64,000 bases of DNA from Bacteroidota bacterium (GTDB lineage Bacteria > Bacteroidota > Bacteroidia > Cytophagales > Cyclobacteriaceae). The notes beneath the pieces were generated by a model. It did no database searches, was not told the DNA's origin, and worked only from the letters and a program-made list of their open reading frames with translations. Shown here piece after piece: positions 25,518 to 34,764 of the stretch; the first letter of the stretch is position 1, and every line of letters starts with the position of its first letter. The position numbers and the translations under genes were made by a program. The stretch spans positions 124,001 to 188,000 of the forward strand of contig VGMW01000006.1 of the NCBI GenBank assembly GCA_016866235.1, read 5' to 3'.

Positions 25518-28500
25518 TCAATTCAGTAAAATCGACCGGACGGCCCTTTGATTTTTAGCCCCATCACGCGCAGAACGAACTTCCAGTAACAAATAATATA
25601 CACCGGGTGGCAATTTATTGCCCTGATCATCAGTTCCATCCCAGGCAGCCCACGTTGTTACTGTCGGACATTCCTCAAGGTTGGCGGTGATTTCCCTCAC
25701 CTGGCGACCCATGTTATCGGTGACCAGCAACCTGCTGATAAGGTCCTCCCCGGGGCGGTTGTGACTGAATACAAGCCTGGATTCCTGCTGAACCGGGTTG
25801 GGGTAAACCTGAAGAGATTTGATGTCAAGTGAACCCTCGCCAACCAGGAATGTAATTTCTTTCATGGATTTATTTCCGGCCAGATCAGCAAAATCGAGTC
25901 GGATGGTGTGGGTTCCCTCCGTGAGTCCAAACAGCCTGAACCTGAGTGAGCCTGATCCTTTTTGTTGGTTGTCCTGAACAAAGTATCCGCCAGCAAAAAA
26001 GACCGAATCCTTGTCCAATGTCAATTTTAGTCCGAACTCAGGGTGGTTGGATTGATCGATTCCGGAGGCATCGGTGAGCTGTGCATAAATAATGGGATCG
26101 GTTGAAACTGCTGTCCCTTCAACAAACGAAGAGTCGTTGACAAACAATTCGGCCAAGGGCGGAGTTTGGTCTGCAAGGGTATTGTTTCCTGAGGAAAATT
26201 TTATGCCAGTCAGTGATCCACCTGCATCAGGAAATTTTTCGTCGCCATCCGCATAGAGTATCAATCGGCCTGCATCAGCAAACCGATCAATGTTTTCAGA
26301 GACATTAAATGAAATGGAAAATTTCCCATTTTCAATGGATGCAGTGCCACGGTATATCCATTCATCCCAGGTTTCAAATTCCAATACTGGATTTTCATCA
26401 CCCTTGGTTTTGGTGGTTTTCTTTGGCGCATACAATTCAGCTGTAAGCGCTCCCTGGTAGGTGGTAAGTTTAAGATTGTTCAGGCTAATGTCGCCTTCAA
26501 AAGTTACGGTACTTCCGGAACCGACGGTGTTCTGAGTTTGCTCGATGCTGGACCGGGTAATGTTGATCTGGGCATCCGGCAGAGCAAGCTTCATCGAAGG
26601 ATCGCCCAGTAAAATAAAATTACGGTTTGCCACTCCGGTGTTCCGCCTGTTTTTTGTTTTGCGAAAAACTTCTCCTATAGTTGGCAGATTTCCGGATTGT
26701 CTTTCAAACAGCGATAAATAAAAATCTTTGTTGAGTTCGAAATTGGTTGCAGAGCTTACCGGCCTTGAGGTGGAGACCAATCCAATGGCGCCACCAGTCG
26801 ATTTAAACAATAATTTTTCGGATGCTGAGATGGTTGCGGGATCATCGGTTCTTCCGAATTCGCATGTTGCCGTTACCACAAAAGGAAGTCGGTTGCGGTT
26901 ATCAAGGTTTGAAATCAGCTCTGCGTCGAGCATTCGCTCTGCCGTCCATTGCTGCTCCGATCCGTGTCCGGTGTAATTAATGATAGCGGCACCGTCGTGG
27001 AAGGCACGCCGCAGGTTGACGGTTCCTTCCGGACTCAGTTGTCCAAATGGTTTGGTTACCTGTTTAAAGAGATCCAAAAACAATCGGCCTGCATGAATTT
27101 GTGGATTGCTTGTTTCTAGTTGTGAAGCAAGCTGCAGGGCTTGAGACTGGTGGATATTTCCATCGCCATCATCGGCCACAAATACAACTTCCTTTCTCCA
27201 GCTTCCCCGGTGTCGCGGATCGGTATCGTAGGCAATCAGTTTATTGATGTATTGTTGTGCCTCCTCTGAAGTCACGCATGGAATTCGTCCAACCCCAATA
27301 TCAAGCGTGTGGAATTCAGACGGACGTTCACGCCAGGACCCCTCATTGTTTTCCAGGAAAGCAAAGTAATCATCCGACGCATAGGTCTCTAGCGGGGCAA
27401 GTGAATTGAGCGACTCATAAATAGGAACCAGACTTGTATTTTTTGCGGTCAGTCCACGGTAATCGTAAGTACCCTTACCAAACAATAGAAGATATTTTAG
27501 CCGACCATGCTTTACGAATTGATCTCTGACAAAATCTCTGATTGCCGATACATCTTGTCTTCCTCCCGAGTATTCGTTGTATACACCCTCGGTGGTACAA
27601 ACAAGTGTGGTCAGCCCATCGTGACTTTTACGGTGGGCGGCCAATTGCCTTGCTTGAGATTCAAATAAGGGATGGGTTACGATAATGAAATCTGCTGGAC
27701 CTGCTTGCCTTAAATTTTGATTGATCACCTTGCCTTCGAAGGTGGGTTGTAAAAGCTTTTGATCGGTTCTGAAAACAGCGAAGTGTGCACCAATCCCTGT
27801 GGTTGTTCCAAACGATAGTTTACCTCCATCAAAATCGGTTGTTATTTCTTTTGAATTAAATGGATCCGTGATTTCCCATACGATTGAATTTTTGGTGCTG
27901 GTCAAAGCAAGGGTGTGCAATCCACCTTTCGTATCGGTGTCAAAAAAAATAAGCGGATTGTTGCCAATCGAAAGTTTCCTATTGACCATGGCCAGTAGGT
28001 AATCAAGCCTTCCTATGGAATAATTGTTGCCGCCCCGGTTGTACTCCAGTTTAACGTTATGCTTTCCTGTTCCTGAAACAGGCGTGATCAGCGTATCATT
28101 TCTTGTTCTACCCTTCAGGCCGTAGGAGGTCTGAGGTATGGATAGAATCGGGAAGCTTCCGAGATCTTTGTCGTTGTATTTTAAATTAAAAGAGGCGTCC
28201 TGATAGGATTCAGCCATAAGGCGTGTGATGATTTTGACCGCCGAGCCGGGGGTTGGCTCACTCATTTCCCACTCCAGTATTGCCTGCGTGTTGGCGTCGA
28301 AATCCAACCCAAACCAGTCTCTTCCTGATTTCAGGATATTCTTTTTATCAACTTCGGAATAAAAGAAATCAAACCAGGTATCGATGGTTGGTCCACCTTT
28401 CAAGTTCTGACCCGCCGTAATCCTTTTTCCTGGACCTTGTCCAAAGGTTAAAAAGACATAGCTTCGATCACTGTACAGGTTGTTGGTAATGCTGTAGGCA

Positions 28501-28877
28501 GAGGATTTTGCGTCGAATGTGATTTGATCGGGCCCTCCGGCATAAAAAATTATTCTATCGTCTCTTCCAAACTTTCCACCCTCTTCACCGGTGACCATCA
28601 CAGGAATTTCGATAAGGTCTAAAGGTCGCGGCGTGCTGTTTGCTTGCGGGAGCATTCCGGATGGATACCCAAAAACTTTGATTGTTTTTGGATCCAATGA
28701 GGAAGGTGATGCGCCAGCTCTTGCCAATTGATCATAACCTATGGAATAGATGCCGTCATGGCTGAGAGAAAATTTAAACCACCTGCCGGAGCTTAAAACA
28801 GAATTTTGTCCAGCCGCCGGCCACAGCAACCAGGCCATCAACAGCGTTGTCAGAAACCGACTCCAACGATTCGCCAC
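25518..28877 (-). CDS. porU: Type IX secretion system sortase PorU (C25 gingipain-like)
   Basis: A 1119-residue surface protease that removes C-terminal signals from type IX cargo and attaches them to lipopolysaccharide or releases them. It has a signal peptide (FLTTLLMAWLLWPAAG), a long beta-rich N-terminal region, and a C25 core with catalytic H638 in YTGHGSEQQW and C672 in VTATCEFG. The C terminus is an Ig-like/FlgD-type module (LQVYPNPVQQES ... GVYYLLLEV). The start codon is GTG, six bases after pssA. Order pssA-porU-porV supports one transcript. Length is close to that of known PorU proteins. Confidence 0.93.
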   Translation of the reverse strand: MANRWSRFLTTLLMAWLLWPAAGQNSVLSSGRWFKFSLSHDGIYSIGYDQLARAGASPSSLDPKTIKVFGYPSGMLPQANSTPRPLDLIEIPVMVTGEEGGKFGRDDRIIFYAGGPDQITFDAKSSAYSITNNLYSDRSYVFLTFGQGPGKRITAGQNLKGGPTIDTWFDFFYSEVDKKNILKSGRDWFGLDFDANTQAILEWEMSEPTPGSAVKIITRLMAESYQDASFNLKYNDKDLGSFPILSIPQTSYGLKGRTRNDTLITPVSGTGKHNVKLEYNRGGNNYSIGRLDYLLAMVNRKLSIGNNPLIFFDTDTKGGLHTLALTSTKNSIVWEITDPFNSKEITTDFDGGKLSFGTTTGIGAHFAVFRTDQKLLQPTFEGKVINQNLRQAGPADFIIVTHPLFESQARQLAAHRKSHDGLTTLVCTTEGVYNEYSGGRQDVSAIRDFVRDQFVKHGRLKYLLLFGKGTYDYRGLTAKNTSLVPIYESLNSLAPLETYASDDYFAFLENNEGSWRERPSEFHTLDIGVGRIPCVTSEEAQQYINKLIAYDTDPRHRGSWRKEVVFVADDGDGNIHQSQALQLASQLETSNPQIHAGRLFLDLFKQVTKPFGQLSPEGTVNLRRAFHDGAAIINYTGHGSEQQWTAERMLDAELISNLDNRNRLPFVVTATCEFGRTDDPATISASEKLLFKSTGGAIGLVSTSRPVSSATNFELNKDFYLSLFERQSGNLPTIGEVFRKTKNRRNTGVANRNFILLGDPSMKLALPDAQINITRSSIEQTQNTVGSGSTVTFEGDISLNNLKLTTYQGALTAELYAPKKTTKTKGDENPVLEFETWDEWIYRGTASIENGKFSISFNVSENIDRFADAGRLILYADGDEKFPDAGGSLTGIKFSSGNNTLADQTPPLAELFVNDSSFVEGTAVSTDPIIYAQLTDASGIDQSNHPEFGLKLTLDKDSVFFAGGYFVQDNQQKGSGSLRFRLFGLTEGTHTIRLDFADLAGNKSMKEITFLVGEGSLDIKSLQVYPNPVQQESRLVFSHNRPGEDLISRLLVTDNMGRQVREITANLEECPTVTTWAAWDGTDDQGNKLPPGVYYLLLEVRSARDGAKNQRAVRSILLN

Positions 28878-28883
28878 TGGTGT

Positions 28884-29555
28884 TTAATTTTTACCGGTAA
28901 ATATTGAGGTAAGCAGGTAGAACAGGACAGATAGTGCGATTCCGGCAATACCAAGCCAGCCCACCATTATCAGGCTTCCCAATATAACGATGTATTTGAG
29001 TTTGTTATTGCTCCAATCCCACGACGAAAATTTCATCGCTGGAAGGGGTAACGGTGAAACCATCATGAGCGATACGATCATAGTGGCCGCAAAGTGGAAG
29101 CTGGTTGCAGAGGATGTGGGCATAAATTTTTCAGCCAGGAAGGGGAGTGTTGTAATCAACAAGGCCATGGCTGGTGTTGGTAATCCGATGAATCCTTCTG
29201 ATTGGCGGGTATCAACATTGAATTTGGCCAACCTGAGTGCTGCAAATACAGGCAGCAACATCGAAATCCAGGCAAGAGGCAATTGGTTTAGGCCCCCCAA
29301 TTGTTGAAACATAAAAACGCCAGGCAATAGACCGAAGCTTATGACATCGGCCAGTGAATCCAACTCCTTACCTATCGGACTGGTTACTTTAAGTAAGCGG
29401 GCGCTGAATCCATCCAGGAAATCAAACACACAACAAATGCCGACAAACCAAATGGCGGAAGTGTTGGGAATCTGCAATAAACTGATGATGCCCACTGCTC
29501 CAATCGCCAGGTTGGAGAGCGTTAGGACATTGGGCAAATGCTTTATCGGGTTCAT
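28884..29555 (-). CDS. pssA: CDP-diacylglycerol-serine O-phosphatidyltransferase
   Basis: A 223-residue membrane enzyme making phosphatidylserine, precursor of phosphatidylethanolamine. It carries the complete CDP-alcohol phosphotransferase signature DG-x2-AR-x8-G-x3-D-x3-D at residues 48-70 (DGFSAR ... G62, D66, D70) and about seven hydrophobic segments. ATG start, 12 bases after the hydrolase gene and 6 before porU, so it sits in a type IX secretion transcript. Serine is inferred from family resemblance to Bacteroidota PssA. Confidence 0.9.
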   Translation of the reverse strand: MNPIKHLPNVLTLSNLAIGAVGIISLLQIPNTSAIWFVGICCVFDFLDGFSARLLKVTSPIGKELDSLADVISFGLLPGVFMFQQLGGLNQLPLAWISMLLPVFAALRLAKFNVDTRQSEGFIGLPTPAMALLITTLPFLAEKFMPTSSATSFHFAATMIVSLMMVSPLPLPAMKFSSWDWSNNKLKYIVILGSLIMVGWLGIAGIALSVLFYLLTSIFTGKN

Positions 29556-29567
29556 CAGATTGATTTT

Positions 29568-30227
29568 TCAGGACCAAGCCACCACGCTGTTGCTTCCGCA
29601 AAATGGATTGTGAATTTTCTCATGGCCTACTGTGGTTGGAAGACCATGTCCGGGAAAAACTTCAACATCGTCGGGAAGATTAAAGATTTTTTCTCTGATG
29701 CTCTTTAAAAGAACCTCATGATTTCCACCTGGTAAATCTGTTCGACCTATGCTTTCCCTAAAAAGGACGTCACCTGCAAAAAGTTTCTTCTGAGTTTCAA
29801 AATATAATGCAATATGCCCCGGTGCATGCCCTGGCAAAAAAAGTACCGTACAGCCATCGTCGCCGAATTTAATTTCCTGACCCTCTGTAATCCAGCCGTC
29901 TGGTTCAGTTTCCTGATATTGAACAAATCCATAGCTGGGCGCATAGACCTTTACCGACCTCAGAACTTTTTCTTCGTCAGCATGGATGAGCAAAGGGATT
30001 TTATATTTTTCCTTTACCGCATAATTCCCGAGCACATGATCTACATGGCAGTGGGTGTTGATCAGCAGTCTGGGTATTAATCCCTGGTTGGCTATGTAGG
30101 TGTTCAGGATTTCAATTTCATCGGCCTCATAGCAGCCAGGATCAACGATCAAAGCTTCCTTGCCGGAAGAAATCACATAGGTGTTCTCTCCAAACGCATT
30201 AAAGGTGAAGGTCTTTGATGAGATCAT
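29568..30227 (-). CDS. Metallo-beta-lactamase-fold hydrolase (glyoxalase II-like)
   Basis: A 219-residue soluble hydrolase with the binuclear metal motif THCHVDH (H59, H61, D63, H64), a third histidine in LPGHAPGHIAL, the bridging aspartate in FAGDVLF and a last histidine in VFPGHGLPT. It resembles the small YcbL/GloB-like family, which cleaves thioesters such as S-lactoylglutathione; the physiological substrate here is unknown. It is the first gene of the run leading to porU and porV. A perfect -7 box ends four bases before its ATG. Confidence 0.85.
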   Translation of the reverse strand: MISSKTFTFNAFGENTYVISSGKEALIVDPGCYEADEIEILNTYIANQGLIPRLLINTHCHVDHVLGNYAVKEKYKIPLLIHADEEKVLRSVKVYAPSYGFVQYQETEPDGWITEGQEIKFGDDGCTVLFLPGHAPGHIALYFETQKKLFAGDVLFRESIGRTDLPGGNHEVLLKSIREKIFNLPDDVEVFPGHGLPTTVGHEKIHNPFCGSNSVVAWS

Positions 30228-30231
30228 CCGG

Positions 30232-30239
30232 CAAATTTA
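30232..30239 (-). promoter_or_regulatory. -7 box of the hydrolase-pssA-porU-porV transcript
   Basis: TAAATTTG on the minus strand, an exact TAnnTTTG match, with only four bases between it and the ATG at 30227, implying a nearly leaderless mRNA. The divergent FAD gene has a near match (TTGTTTTG, 30304-30311) five bases before its ATG. Confidence 0.5.
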
Positions 30240-30316
30240 GGTTAAATGTGACAATGCATTGGATTTGTTCATGGGGTTATGGTGATTACCAAACCTGATT
30301 TTGTTGTTTTGCATCC

Positions 30317-31378
30317 ATGGGTAAAGAGCGGATCATCATTGTGGGTCAGGGCTTGGCGGGATCATGTCTTGCTTTAGAGCTTTTGCGCCGCGGACTAGAG
30401 CCCTTGGTGGTTGATCATTCAGAAACCAATACTGCTTCTATGGTGGCGGCGGGATTGTTTAATCCGGTGACAAGCCGGGTTAAGACTTCGACCTGGATGG
30501 CAGAGGTCCTCTTTCCCTACCTCCATGAATTTTACCGGAGCCATGAATCATTGCTCAAAGAAAATTTTTATCACCCCAAACCCATGTACCGGCCTTTTAC
30601 GGAGATCAGTGATCAGGAGGGATGGTCGGTACAAAACCATCCCTTTGTTTCATCGATTCATTTTTCTTCGAAATACGGTTCGTTCGTAAAGGATTCTTTT
30701 GGTGGAATTGTATTAAAAAATTCCGGGTATGTGGATACGGCAGCTTTTGTCTTGACGGTCAGACGTTATTTGAAAAGTTTAGGATTATATGTTGAACACT
30801 CATTGGATCTTAAGTCGTCGTCCATCGATGATGTGTTGCTCACCCTGAATGCCGCAGGTTCAAGGATAATTTTTTGTGAGGGTGTTCGTATTGCAACCAA
30901 CCCATGGTTTAACTGGTTGCCAATATCATCCTTAAAAGGCGAGACTGCTCAGGTTGAAACCAACTTGCCGGATGATATAATTTTTAATCGTGGAGTTTAT
31001 CTGGTTCCTTTTAATGGTCCGGGAATGTTTAAGGTTGGCGCTACCTATGACCGAAGTCAGGTGGCTGGGAATTCAGTGAAAGGTCTCGAGGAATTGTCAA
31101 AAAAAACTGACGCATTAATTAATGTCCCGTTTCGCGTTACTGGTCAGAGCTGGGGTTTCAGGCCTGTGGTTACCGATCGACGCCCAATTTTAGGATTGCA
31201 TCCTGAAAAAAAGAATTTGGTGGTCTTTAATGGTTTGGGCACCAAAGGCGTAACGCTGGCCCCTTGGTTTGCCAGTTGCCTGGCCGACTGGCTCGAGGGA
31301 AAAGACACCCTGCCCGATGAAGTTAACATCAGTCGTTTTTATCCGTTATATTTCAAATATTTGCACAAAGCACCCTGA
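30317..31378 (+). CDS. FAD-dependent oxidoreductase (DAO family)
   Basis: A 353-residue protein of the D-amino-acid oxidase/glycine oxidase fold. The N terminus IIIVGQGLAGSCLALELLRRG is a GxGxxG FAD-binding motif, followed by SMVAAGLFNPVTSR, and the C-terminal half has the family's GQSWGFRPVVTDRRPILG and NGLGTKGVTLAPWFA blocks. The substrate is unknown; related Bacteroidota proteins are annotated only as FAD-binding oxidoreductases. Its stop overlaps the ATG of the next gene (TGATG, 31376-31380). First gene of a long plus-strand run reaching glnS. Confidence 0.85.
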   Translation: MGKERIIIVGQGLAGSCLALELLRRGLEPLVVDHSETNTASMVAAGLFNPVTSRVKTSTWMAEVLFPYLHEFYRSHESLLKENFYHPKPMYRPFTEISDQEGWSVQNHPFVSSIHFSSKYGSFVKDSFGGIVLKNSGYVDTAAFVLTVRRYLKSLGLYVEHSLDLKSSSIDDVLLTLNAAGSRIIFCEGVRIATNPWFNWLPISSLKGETAQVETNLPDDIIFNRGVYLVPFNGPGMFKVGATYDRSQVAGNSVKGLEELSKKTDALINVPFRVTGQSWGFRPVVTDRRPILGLHPEKKNLVVFNGLGTKGVTLAPWFASCLADWLEGKDTLPDEVNISRFYPLYFKYLHKAP

Positions 31379-34300
31379 TGGTCAGGTTTTTTTTGTTTTC
31401 GTTGATCTGGTTTTGCAGTGCATCGGCTGTAGCGCAGCAGATGCTCGACACCTTTGGTAAAAACAGAATTCAGTATAAAAATTTTAAGTGGACCTTCCTC
31501 TCATCAGAAAATTTTGATGTCTATTACTACGACGACCGAAGGAAGGTCGCAACAGATGTTACGGAATTTTTAGAGGGTGAATTCGGTCGGATAACCGACC
31601 TGATAGGATACCCTCCTTACCTCAAAACAAAGATCTTTCTTTACAATTCTGTTGCTGATCTCCAGCAGAGCAACATAGGTCTGAACCGAAATCCATACAT
31701 CATGGGTGGGGAGACCGATTTCGTTAAACCCTATGTAGAAATTGCACACACCGGGACCATCGAGGGTTTTAAGGAGGAATTGTTGCTCAAGGTTACTGAG
31801 TTGCTTGTTAACGAAATGATGTTTGGCGGCTCGCTTAAGGACATGTTTCAAAATGCCGTGTTATTGAATTTACCGGAATGGTTTACCCGCGGTGTTGCAG
31901 AGTATGCGGCAAAGGGCTGGAACGAGGAAATGGATGATTTTTCAAGACAGTTGGTTCGTTCCAGGAAAGTCAACCGTGCATTGAACCTGCAGGGTAAGGA
32001 AGCGGCGATGGTTGGTCACTCCATCTGGAATTTCATTGCGGAAAAATATGGAAAGGGCAGCGTATCGAACATCTTAAACTATAGTCGGGTAATCCGAAAC
32101 GAGCAACGAAGTGTATTGATTACCCTGGGCATTACCTTCCGTCAATTGATGACCGAATGGAAAAACTTTTATAATTCCGGCAACAAGGTTGTTGATGAGA
32201 ATTACCAGGAGGTGGCTGAGACAGGCAGGTTTACACCCGTGCATCGAAGCACAACGGTATTTCCAACGATGAGGTTGAGTCCTGATGGAAAGCAACTGGC
32301 CTTTGCGGAAAATGATCGCGGAAAGTATACGGTAAAGGTGGTCAATCTGCAGTCCGGTAACGAGTCTACCATTTTAACCGGAGGATATAAGGTTTTGCGT
32401 CAGACCGTAGATTTCCGCGAGCCGCTCATCAATTGGGCAGATGAAAAAACATTGGGTGTCATTGGAAAAGATAAGGGTGAATTTATTTTTTGGCTCTACG
32501 ATTTACAGACCCGCAGCAAAGTGCCCAGACGCCTCGAAAAATTCAACAACATCAGGAGTTTTGATTTCTCTTCGAATGGAAGGCTTGCTGTCTTGAGCGG
32601 TGATCAGGATGGTCAAAATGATCTTTATCTGATTTCAAGTCGACGTGACAGGGCCAGAAGACTTACCAATGATCTGTTCGATGATCTTGATCCATCCTTT
32701 GTTCCTGGAACCAATTCAGTTGTTTTTAGTTCCAACCGAACCACCGACACCGTTAACACCAGAATTAAAGGACTGAAAAATGTACCAACGGTTAATTATA
32801 ATTTATTTCTCTACAATCTGGATTCCACCAACAACATAGTTTACCGTTTAACCAATACCTTGAGTAAGGACTTTCATCCGGTCGCCATCAACGAGAATAT
32901 TTTCTATTACCTGAGTGATCAACGGGGGATTACCAACATTTTTCGCTTCGACCGGCTGACCTCCATCTATTCTCAGGTTACCAACTTTTCATCCGGAGTC
33001 AAGACTTTTGATTTTAACCTGAGCACCAACCGCATGGCCATGGTGACCTCACGAAGGTTAAGTGAGGATATCTTTCTCCTGAATGATTTTGATATGCAGC
33101 GTCAGATTTTTACGCCTTCAACGCGTAGAAAAGAAGTTCAGCAGGCAAAAATGATTACCGAGAAAAGGCAGCGGCAACCTGTTAAATCAAATCTTACCCT
33201 GCGCGAGTTGATGGACCAGCGGCTGAAGGAACTCGATGGTGACTCGCTGAAAAAGCCAACACCACCAAAGCCTGATTCAGTAAAAATACAGGCGCAGCCT
33301 CAGGACAGTGTAAAGCAAAAGGTTTCTGATGAAATTGATACTTCCGATTATACGTTTGAGAAGGAAGTAAAAGAGGAAAAACCCAAAGCAGAGGAAAGAC
33401 CATCTGTATTAATTCCACCCGCTTTATTGGATTCAGCGAAGGTAGCTGCCCCTAACCAGGTGAACACGAGTGATTACGTTTTTGAAGACGAGGTTGTTGC
33501 GGGGCCTAAGCCAACAGATACTTTTTTGAGCAGATACCTCAAAGCCAATGCTTCGGCAAAAATTCTAGGACCATTCTCCTATCACCCTAGGTTCAGTTAT
33601 GAAAATTTGGTCACCAATTTCGTTATTGATCAGCTGCGTGGATTCAGTGTAAAGATGGAGACGCAGATGAACGATATGCTTGAAAATTATCGGATCTACG
33701 GTGGTATTCAGACAGCCTTTGATGCCAAGAGTGGTGATGTGTTCGCTGAGTTTCAGTATTTGCCCCGGCTAATTGACTTCAGTGCCCGTTTTGACCGAAA
33801 AGTAATTTTCTGGGAACGTCCGGAAAGCAACATCCAGGAGAAGTATTCTTTCCAAAAAATTGAGTTCGGCGCCTCACTTCCTTTGTTTGTCAGGTTGCGC
33901 GCTTCCCTTAAACCTTTTGCAGGGTTCACCAGATTTTTAGATCGTGGCGATCGTTCTCCTACCGGAGCCGGTGGGCCGGTTTTCCGAGAGGGTGAGCAGC
34001 AACTCTATGCCGGTGCCAAAGCGGAGCTCGTTTTCGACAACTCCATCGCCACAGGCCTTAATATTATTGAGGGCACCAGAGGTAAAATGATGTTTACCAA
34101 TTATTCCGCGCCTGGCAATGTTGATGCGTCTTTTTCACAATTCAGTTTGGATGTGAGGCACTACCAAAAAATCTACCGTGAAATTGTTTTTGCTGTAAGG
34201 GGATTTGCGGGAACATTTTTTGGCAATGCACCTAAGAATTATCTGCTTGGTGGAATGGAGAACTGGGTGAGCAATCGTACGAATTACGATGGTCTAAACA

Positions 34301-34764
34301 ACCCCTTGTATACAACGGCCAACTATAACACCAACTTGCTTTTTGCTGAGTTCGTCAACCTTCGGGGATTTGATTACGCAACCTTGTATGGAAACTCAGC
34401 TGCAATTGCCAATGCAGAGCTCAGGGTGCCATTGATCCGTGCGTTATCCGGCGGACCCATTGCCTCTAACTTTTTCAGAAACATGCAGTTAACAGCATTT
34501 TATGATATCGGATCAAGTTGGAATGGTGGACCACCATTTAATTCCACCTCTTCAGTAAGATCCAGAATTGTACCGTCCTCCACCACCGGCAGCCCCTTTG
34601 TGGTTAAAATCAATGAATATCTGAATCCATGGTTGTACTCCTATGGATTTGGTTTCCGTTCCATGATGCTCGGTTATTATTTAAAATTCGACCTTGCCTG
34701 GCCGGTGGAAAACTATACCGTTAAAAATCCACGGCTCCACATTACCCTTGGACTTGACTTCTGA
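31378..34764 (+). CDS. TolB-propeller / outer-membrane beta-barrel fusion protein with degenerate peptidase domain
   Basis: A 1128-residue exported protein (signal peptide MVRFFLFSLIWFCSASAVAQ). Residues about 35-270 resemble the gluzincin-like domain of Bacteroidota surface proteins, with LPEWFTRGVAEY at 165-176, but the usual HExxH is replaced by LLVNEMM (142-148). Residues about 280-600 contain TolB/PD40-type propeller repeats (MRLSPDGKQLAFAEND, PSFVPGTNSVVFSSNR). A proline/lysine-rich linker (about 610-720) holds a duplicated motif, DTSDYTFEKEV (from 654) and NTSDYVFEDEV (from 696). The last 400 residues look like a BamA-type barrel (NYLLGGMENWVSNRTNYDG, LRGFDYATLYGNSAAIANAE) ending in aromatic GLDF. 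Role unknown. Confidence 0.82.
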   Translation: MVRFFLFSLIWFCSASAVAQQMLDTFGKNRIQYKNFKWTFLSSENFDVYYYDDRRKVATDVTEFLEGEFGRITDLIGYPPYLKTKIFLYNSVADLQQSNIGLNRNPYIMGGETDFVKPYVEIAHTGTIEGFKEELLLKVTELLVNEMMFGGSLKDMFQNAVLLNLPEWFTRGVAEYAAKGWNEEMDDFSRQLVRSRKVNRALNLQGKEAAMVGHSIWNFIAEKYGKGSVSNILNYSRVIRNEQRSVLITLGITFRQLMTEWKNFYNSGNKVVDENYQEVAETGRFTPVHRSTTVFPTMRLSPDGKQLAFAENDRGKYTVKVVNLQSGNESTILTGGYKVLRQTVDFREPLINWADEKTLGVIGKDKGEFIFWLYDLQTRSKVPRRLEKFNNIRSFDFSSNGRLAVLSGDQDGQNDLYLISSRRDRARRLTNDLFDDLDPSFVPGTNSVVFSSNRTTDTVNTRIKGLKNVPTVNYNLFLYNLDSTNNIVYRLTNTLSKDFHPVAINENIFYYLSDQRGITNIFRFDRLTSIYSQVTNFSSGVKTFDFNLSTNRMAMVTSRRLSEDIFLLNDFDMQRQIFTPSTRRKEVQQAKMITEKRQRQPVKSNLTLRELMDQRLKELDGDSLKKPTPPKPDSVKIQAQPQDSVKQKVSDEIDTSDYTFEKEVKEEKPKAEERPSVLIPPALLDSAKVAAPNQVNTSDYVFEDEVVAGPKPTDTFLSRYLKANASAKILGPFSYHPRFSYENLVTNFVIDQLRGFSVKMETQMNDMLENYRIYGGIQTAFDAKSGDVFAEFQYLPRLIDFSARFDRKVIFWERPESNIQEKYSFQKIEFGASLPLFVRLRASLKPFAGFTRFLDRGDRSPTGAGGPVFREGEQQLYAGAKAELVFDNSIATGLNIIEGTRGKMMFTNYSAPGNVDASFSQFSLDVRHYQKIYREIVFAVRGFAGTFFGNAPKNYLLGGMENWVSNRTNYDGLNNPLYTTANYNTNLLFAEFVNLRGFDYATLYGNSAAIANAELRVPLIRALSGGPIASNFFRNMQLTAFYDIGSSWNGGPPFNSTSSVRSRIVPSSTTGSPFVVKINEYLNPWLYSYGFGFRSMMLGYYLKFDLAWPVENYTVKNPRLHITLGLDF

